From contig JAJECO010000053.1 of assembly GCA_022822005.1 (NCBI GenBank), positions 143,460 through 207,459 of the forward strand: 64,000 nt of DNA, in the 5' to 3' direction. Positions 60,604 through 64,000 of the stretch are shown one piece after another (the stretch's first letter is position 1; the number at the start of each line of letters is the position of its first letter). Source of the DNA: Candidatus Poribacteria bacterium. Its GTDB lineage: Bacteria; Poribacteria; WGA-4E; PCPOR2b. The position numbers and the translations under genes were made by a program. The notes below the pieces were generated by a model, which ran no database searches, had not been told where the DNA came from, and worked only from the letters and a program-made list of their open reading frames with translations.

Positions 60604-60669
60604 AGAAAAAACGAGGCAGGCGAAAGCGTGTAAAAAAGTCCGGCTGCCTAAACCATAAGGAGAATAAGA

Positions 60670-61284
60670 ATGAAGCGGAAGATGTTGTTTCTACTGGTTC
60701 TGGCTGCTGCGATCTGCTGCATAGCGTGGGCAGTTCAGAGCCACGAGAGCAAAGCGCAGCAAGTCCAGCCGATGTACGGGGGATTTCTTATAGACGGCTA
60801 CGATTTTAAGAAAGATAATAGCCCCAAGGGGACTATCGTATACGATGAAGCGGCAAACGAATTTCGAGGGACCTATAAAGGGCTCAAGATGCCCAAGGGG
60901 CGCCGTGCGATTTTCGCGTGGTTGCACGATACCGTGAATCAGAAAACCGAATATCTGGGTCCAGTCGGTTGGCTAAAAGTGGATACCACCGGAAAAAAGA
61001 AGGGATCATTCCGAATCAAGGTTCCCGATAAATACAAAGGTGGGAACTTCGGTAGTTATGAAATCATTGGGTTCACCGCAGAGAAGACATCATCCCTGAA
61101 AAATGGAACACAGGTTGTGGAGGCTCCAAAAGAACCTTCGGGCAGCGATATCCTTGCCAAACTAAAACCCGCTTTTTACCTGTACGCTCCACTCCCCGGA
61201 GCAGACACAGAATTGGGCTATTGCGGTCACGGCCTCGATTTCTTCTTTGCCAAAGACCTGGAGAATCAACTTTGCTACGACTGA
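60670..61284 (+). CDS. Secreted protein, unknown (anti-sigma-K-like fold possible)
   Basis: A 204-residue protein with a clear signal peptide (about 1-30, MKRKMLFLLVLAAAICC to the QQVQP cleavage zone). The mature part has GTIVYDEAANEFRGTYKGL, RRAIFAWLHDTVNQKTEYLG and GSFRIKVPDKYKGGNFGSYE, an arrangement that recalls the extracellular RskA/anti-sigma-K domain: strand, gLp-like turn, then a W motif. It lacks a membrane segment and a sigma-binding part, so it would be a free periplasmic or surface relative. AAGGAGAATAAGA precedes the ATG. The promoter region shares 14 bases with the ECF operon. Confidence 0.6.
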   Translation: MKRKMLFLLVLAAAICCIAWAVQSHESKAQQVQPMYGGFLIDGYDFKKDNSPKGTIVYDEAANEFRGTYKGLKMPKGRRAIFAWLHDTVNQKTEYLGPVGWLKVDTTGKKKGSFRIKVPDKYKGGNFGSYEIIGFTAEKTSSLKNGTQVVEAPKEPSGSDILAKLKPAFYLYAPLPGADTELGYCGHGLDFFFAKDLENQLCYD

Positions 61285-61384
61285 CTGTGCGGTCAACCAT
61301 ATTCGGTCTGTAAGGCCGCAGGAATGAACTCGCATTAACGAATCGCAGCAAAAGTTCTCGCAATAAGTCGTTATTAGCTTAAAT

Positions 61385-61480
61385 CCACCGCAGAGACGCC
61401 GAGTCCGCAGAGAAGAATCCGGGTGAAAGGTTGGAAGGGCGGAAGATTGGGAGTCCTATCCTTCCGATCTTTCACTCGTC
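61385..61480. repeat. Intergenic repeat: CACCGCAGAGACGCCGAG and GGAAGATTGGG
   Basis: CCACCGCAGAGACGCCGAG is a variant of the tract at 54480 and 55800. GGAAGATTGGGAG and CCTATCC follow, as at 54520, with arms AGGGCGGAAGAT and ATCCTTCCGATCT loosely complementary. The remainder of the 61285-61596 gap shows no gene. Confidence 0.55.
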
Positions 61481-61596
61481 CAGCCAGATGGCTTTCTGGG
61501 TTCTTGGCGTTTTGCACTGTCTTTTTTTTGAGCCTCGTAAATCAGGCGTCCTAGCCTAGCTGCACCAATGAGCGAATGCTTTTTTACGTTTCACGC

Positions 61597-62217
61597 TTAC
61601 TGCATCGGCGAAAAAGGTGCGGGAAGCAGGATTTTGCTCTCCTGTGTGAGAGGTCTAACAGAGCCTTTGGGGGGCCAAACGCCCTGCTCTCGTGTCTCCG
61701 CCCGTATCTGTAGACGTTCCTCGAAACTTTTATATGCCCATACATGGATGAAGTTATTAAGCCCACCGTATTCTGAGTACCAGCAGCCCGCCAACGGCGA
61801 GAACTTCTCGCGCTCGGTAACGGCCGCGCCCCATGCGTCCAGCACTTGCGGCATCCCCTCCGCAGGATAGGTGTATATACGCATCTCATATATTGGCCCA
61901 ATATCTCTTTCACCCAAGGGAGTCATAAATGGGGCTGGCAGAAAGATCTCAGATACCATCGAGGCGATGAGATCACTTGTGTCGGGGGGCCATATCGGAT
62001 CGGGTCCCGCTTCTGCAGCACGTCGGATTTCAGCGCGTTGTTCAAGACTTTCATAGGGCCAAATAGCGATCATCTGATTCAGCGGTCCCGCTTCAGTGTA
62101 CCAATGCCCACCCAGTTTCGATAATTCTTGACGCGCTGGTAGTTTCTCGCCAAAGCGTTCCCAGTATTCTTGTAGCTGTCCCACTTTCAGGTTGTAGGTC
62201 CGTATTTCGTAGATCAT
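61597..62217 (-). CDS. NIPSNAP-domain protein, two domains
   Basis: A 206-residue protein made of two NIPSNAP domains in tandem. Each begins with a strand (MIYEIRTYNLKVG and PIYEMRIYTYPAEG) and contains a Gly-Gly-Trp-Tyr/Cys-Trp-Tyr element (LGGHWYTEAGPLNQMIAIWPY and LAGCWYSEYGGLNNFIHVW). NIPSNAP is a ferredoxin-like fold of unsettled function in bacteria, often near catabolic enzymes. AAGGAG lies eight bases before the ATG. It is divergent from the CrtC/AttH-like gene. Confidence 0.85.
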   Translation of the reverse strand: MIYEIRTYNLKVGQLQEYWERFGEKLPARQELSKLGGHWYTEAGPLNQMIAIWPYESLEQRAEIRRAAEAGPDPIWPPDTSDLIASMVSEIFLPAPFMTPLGERDIGPIYEMRIYTYPAEGMPQVLDAWGAAVTEREKFSPLAGCWYSEYGGLNNFIHVWAYKSFEERLQIRAETREQGVWPPKGSVRPLTQESKILLPAPFSPMQ

Positions 62218-62504
62218 AATTTTACTCCTTATCAGTCAAATTTTGTTTGTGAATGAAGTTCCGATCAGATCGGGATTTAGAATCTGTAGAAGATCGAAAT
62301 CTCTCTAAACCCAAGTTGCTATCCATTGAAACCATCGGTTTTCTGTTAAAACTGAACAAATCAACGATAACGCTTAGTCAATGGATTTTCAACGATTCAC
62401 AACTTAGGTTATTTATGGGCACCCTTCATGTACCTAACATGCGTATGTTACATCAGCTAATCAGGTTTGTAAATACAAAAATCTCCGGGAGTGTACCAGA
62501 ATTG

Positions 62505-63689
62505 ATGACACAATCAACTCAATTGAGGTCCAACATACCGCGCGTCATTTTCTGTTTATGGTTTGTAATCTTGGCGGTGGTTGAAAGCCCTAATCTCGCG
62601 AATGCGCAGCGCAATTCCACCAGTGTCAGTGATGTATTGAGCAGCGAAACCGATGGTGGGTTCGCTCGTGCCTTAGCGCCAATGATGCTTCAGTTCCCAC
62701 GGGATCACGGGGCGCACCCAGAGTATCAAATTGAATGGTGGTATTATACCGGCAATCTACATACCAACGATGGGAAGGCTTTCGGCTATCAGTTGACCTT
62801 TTTCCGCTTTGCGCTGACTCCCCAAATGCCAGAGCGGACCTCACATTTCGCGACGAACCAGGTCTACATGGCGCATTTTGCCGTTACGGACGCAGCGCAG
62901 GGTGAGTATTTCTGCTTTGAGCGTAGGAGTCGGGGGGCAGCTGGATTGGCGGGTGCAACGGGAGATCCAACCTACAAGGTCTGGTTGGAGGACTGGTCTG
63001 CCACTGAAATAGAGCCGGACGTGATGCGCCTACATGTCCCTTCAACCTCCGATCACATCGAAGCAGAACCGCAGCTTGGGTTATCGCTCAACCTACGGCA
63101 GATACGTCCACCGATATTGCACGGAGACCTTGGCTTGAGCCAAAAGGGTCCCGAATTGGGAAATGCGACCTATTACTATAGTCTTGTTGGATTGGAAACC
63201 ACCGGCGAGATCACTGTTAATGGCAAAACGGCAACTGTCAGTGGGATTAGCTGGATGGATCATGAGTTCGGCACCAGTTTCCTCGGCGAGGGATTCGTAG
63301 GGTGGGATTGGTTTAGCTTGCAGTTGGAAGATGGTACTACATTGATGTTGTACTGCCTACGCCGGTCAGACCAATCGTGTGATCCACAGACGTTTGAAGG
63401 CACCTTGGCATACCCTGATGGTCAGCAGTTGCACATCGGGAGGACAGATTTCACACTGACGCCTACCGGCCAGTGGAGGAGCCCAAAAAGCGGTGCCACC
63501 TATCCCTCCGGTTGGGACATCACCTTTCCAGAGTTAAAGATCGCCCTTCAGGTTGAACCGCTCATCCCGAACCAAGAGTTTCGTGCGAGTTTCACATATT
63601 GGGAGGGCGCCGTGCAAGTGCATGGACAGATTGATAGTGCAGCGGTTGACGGTTATGGGTACGTCGAACTGACCGGCTATCAGAGATAA
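62505..63689 (+). CDS. Secreted CrtC/AttH-like lipocalin-fold protein
   Basis: A 394-residue protein of the AttH/carotenoid 1,2-hydratase-like superfamily (two lipocalin-type barrels). The family mark is EYQIEWWYYTGNLHTNDGKA, then FGYQLTFFRFAL, NQVYMAHFAVTD, ISWMDHEFGTSFLGEGFVGWD and GTTLMLYCLRR. The start is set at 62505 because a signal peptide (MTQSTQLRS, then FCLWFVILAVVESPNLANAQ) begins there; the open frame extends further upstream but its extra 84 codons look unrelated and there is no ribosome-binding site. GGGAG is about 15 bases before the chosen ATG, which is far, so the start is uncertain. Many such genes follow ABC permeases; here it is alone. Confidence 0.78.
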   Translation: MTQSTQLRSNIPRVIFCLWFVILAVVESPNLANAQRNSTSVSDVLSSETDGGFARALAPMMLQFPRDHGAHPEYQIEWWYYTGNLHTNDGKAFGYQLTFFRFALTPQMPERTSHFATNQVYMAHFAVTDAAQGEYFCFERRSRGAAGLAGATGDPTYKVWLEDWSATEIEPDVMRLHVPSTSDHIEAEPQLGLSLNLRQIRPPILHGDLGLSQKGPELGNATYYYSLVGLETTGEITVNGKTATVSGISWMDHEFGTSFLGEGFVGWDWFSLQLEDGTTLMLYCLRRSDQSCDPQTFEGTLAYPDGQQLHIGRTDFTLTPTGQWRSPKSGATYPSGWDITFPELKIALQVEPLIPNQEFRASFTYWEGAVQVHGQIDSAAVDGYGYVELTGYQR

Positions 63690-63718
63690 GCGAGAAGTGC
63701 TCATAATTGATAAAAAAA

Positions 63719-63830
63719 GTAGTAGGCACGCTCCGCGTGCCGTAAACCGCACAATGGTCACGGCACACGGCGCCCCGATGAATCCCCGATACATCGGGAC
63801 AGGCGGGATTCAAAGCAATGTGCCTACTAC
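63719..63830. mobile_element. 112-bp inverted-repeat element (MITE-like)
   Basis: Perfect 11-bp inverted ends GTAGTAGGCAC (63719-63729) and GTGCCTACTAC (63820-63830) enclose non-coding sequence. GTAGG at the left is followed at once by a GGCACGC/GCGTGCC hairpin. Its core, read on the minus strand, shares TTTGAATCCCG and a TCGGGGATTCATCG-type stretch with the 123-bp elements at 42009 and 42901, whose ends are different. Confidence 0.75.
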
Positions 63831-63840
63831 CTTGTGGCGA

Positions 63841-64000
63841 CTATTTCAGAATCACCATCCGTCGCGTGGCGGAATAATCGCCAGCGGACAGGTGGTAGAA
63901 ATACAAGCCACTTGCGACCTGTTCACCCACATCATTTCTCCCATCCCAATAGATTGCCTTTGACCGACTCTCATAGACCGCAGCAACCTGATGCCCGACA
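63841..64000 (-). CDS. C-terminus of a surface protein, FlgD/T9SS-like tail (partial)
   Basis: The minus-strand frame enters from the right edge and ends at 63841. Its last 53 codons read VYESRSKAIYWDGRNDVGEQ, then VASGLYFYHLSAGDYSATRR and MVILK. This is the FlgD Ig-like/type IX-sorting-like C-terminal motif (W-D-G-x-N-D-x-G-x-x-V-A-S-G-x-Y-F-Y) that ends many secreted proteins in Poribacteria and Bacteroidetes. The main protein lies outside the window. Confidence 0.8.
   Translation of the reverse strand, partial: VGHQVAAVYESRSKAIYWDGRNDVGEQVASGLYFYHLSAGDYSATRRMVILK

Overview
The window reads as a gene-dense stretch of an uncultured bacterial chromosome, about half G+C. The best taxonomic fit I can offer is Candidatus Poribacteria or a relative. 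That is an inference from the company of genes: several sulfatases, phytanoyl-CoA dioxygenases, a DUF6785-type membrane protein, DUF2961/GH172, DUF6807, mannonate-dehydratase-like TIM barrels, and a FlgD/T9SS-like C-terminal tail at the right edge. No rRNA or tRNA was seen.

Layout. (1) 1-3457, minus strand: secreted and membrane proteins, including a formylglycine-generating-enzyme fold that lacks the catalytic cysteine pair, and a frameshifted CcdA-like remnant. An 80-bp tandem repeat follows. (2) 4138-14889: SGNH hydrolase, glycosyl-hydrolase-like TIM barrel, divergent kinase, a small zinc-ribbon membrane protein coupled to a metallo-beta-lactamase, endonuclease IV, a SelA-like PLP enzyme, an aldo/keto reductase, two tandem trpD genes and a PhyH oxygenase. 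(3) 15057-19763: a second PhyH, a TnpB-only IS200/IS605 element, an amidohydrolase and a sulfatase. (4) 19940-24026: a large membrane protein and an ECF sigma/anti-sigma operon. (5) 24078-28825, minus: MscS channel, GH172-like enzyme, unknown protein and sulfatase, with two ATGA overlaps. (6) 29054-33771: DUF6807, creatininase, GNAT and sulfatase. (7) 34044-46112, plus: nusB, a propeller/barrel protein, then a catabolic series (2OG oxygenases, enolase-superfamily enzyme, Gfo/Idh/MocA, GHL-like enzymes), interrupted by a toxin-antitoxin pair lying between two 123-bp inverted-repeat elements. (8) 47087-60423, minus: a long catabolic run (PcRGLX/YetA-like enzyme, PQQ propeller, HyuB, two UxuA-like enzymes, sialidase-like propeller, Eis-like acetyltransferase, oxidoreductase, malate/lactate dehydrogenase). 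(9) 60670-64000: a secreted protein, NIPSNAP, a CrtC/AttH-like protein, another inverted-repeat element and the C-terminus of a surface protein.

Taken together, the accessory genes look like equipment for taking apart sulfated or uronic-acid-containing glycans: sulfatases, glycosidase and lyase folds, uronate-type dehydratases, sugar oxidoreductases and oxygenases. No substrate can be named from sequence alone.

The most unusual signal is in the non-coding DNA. Short hairpins led by GTAGG, with stems that differ from locus to locus, recur in several intergenic gaps. Two of them sit in opposite orientation at 46149-46247, resembling REP/BIME elements. A second hairpin class shares a TGTC loop. 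Inverted-repeat elements at 42009, 42901 and 63719 share an internal core but not their ends. A related G/C-run palindrome sits in frame inside the PQQ-propeller gene.
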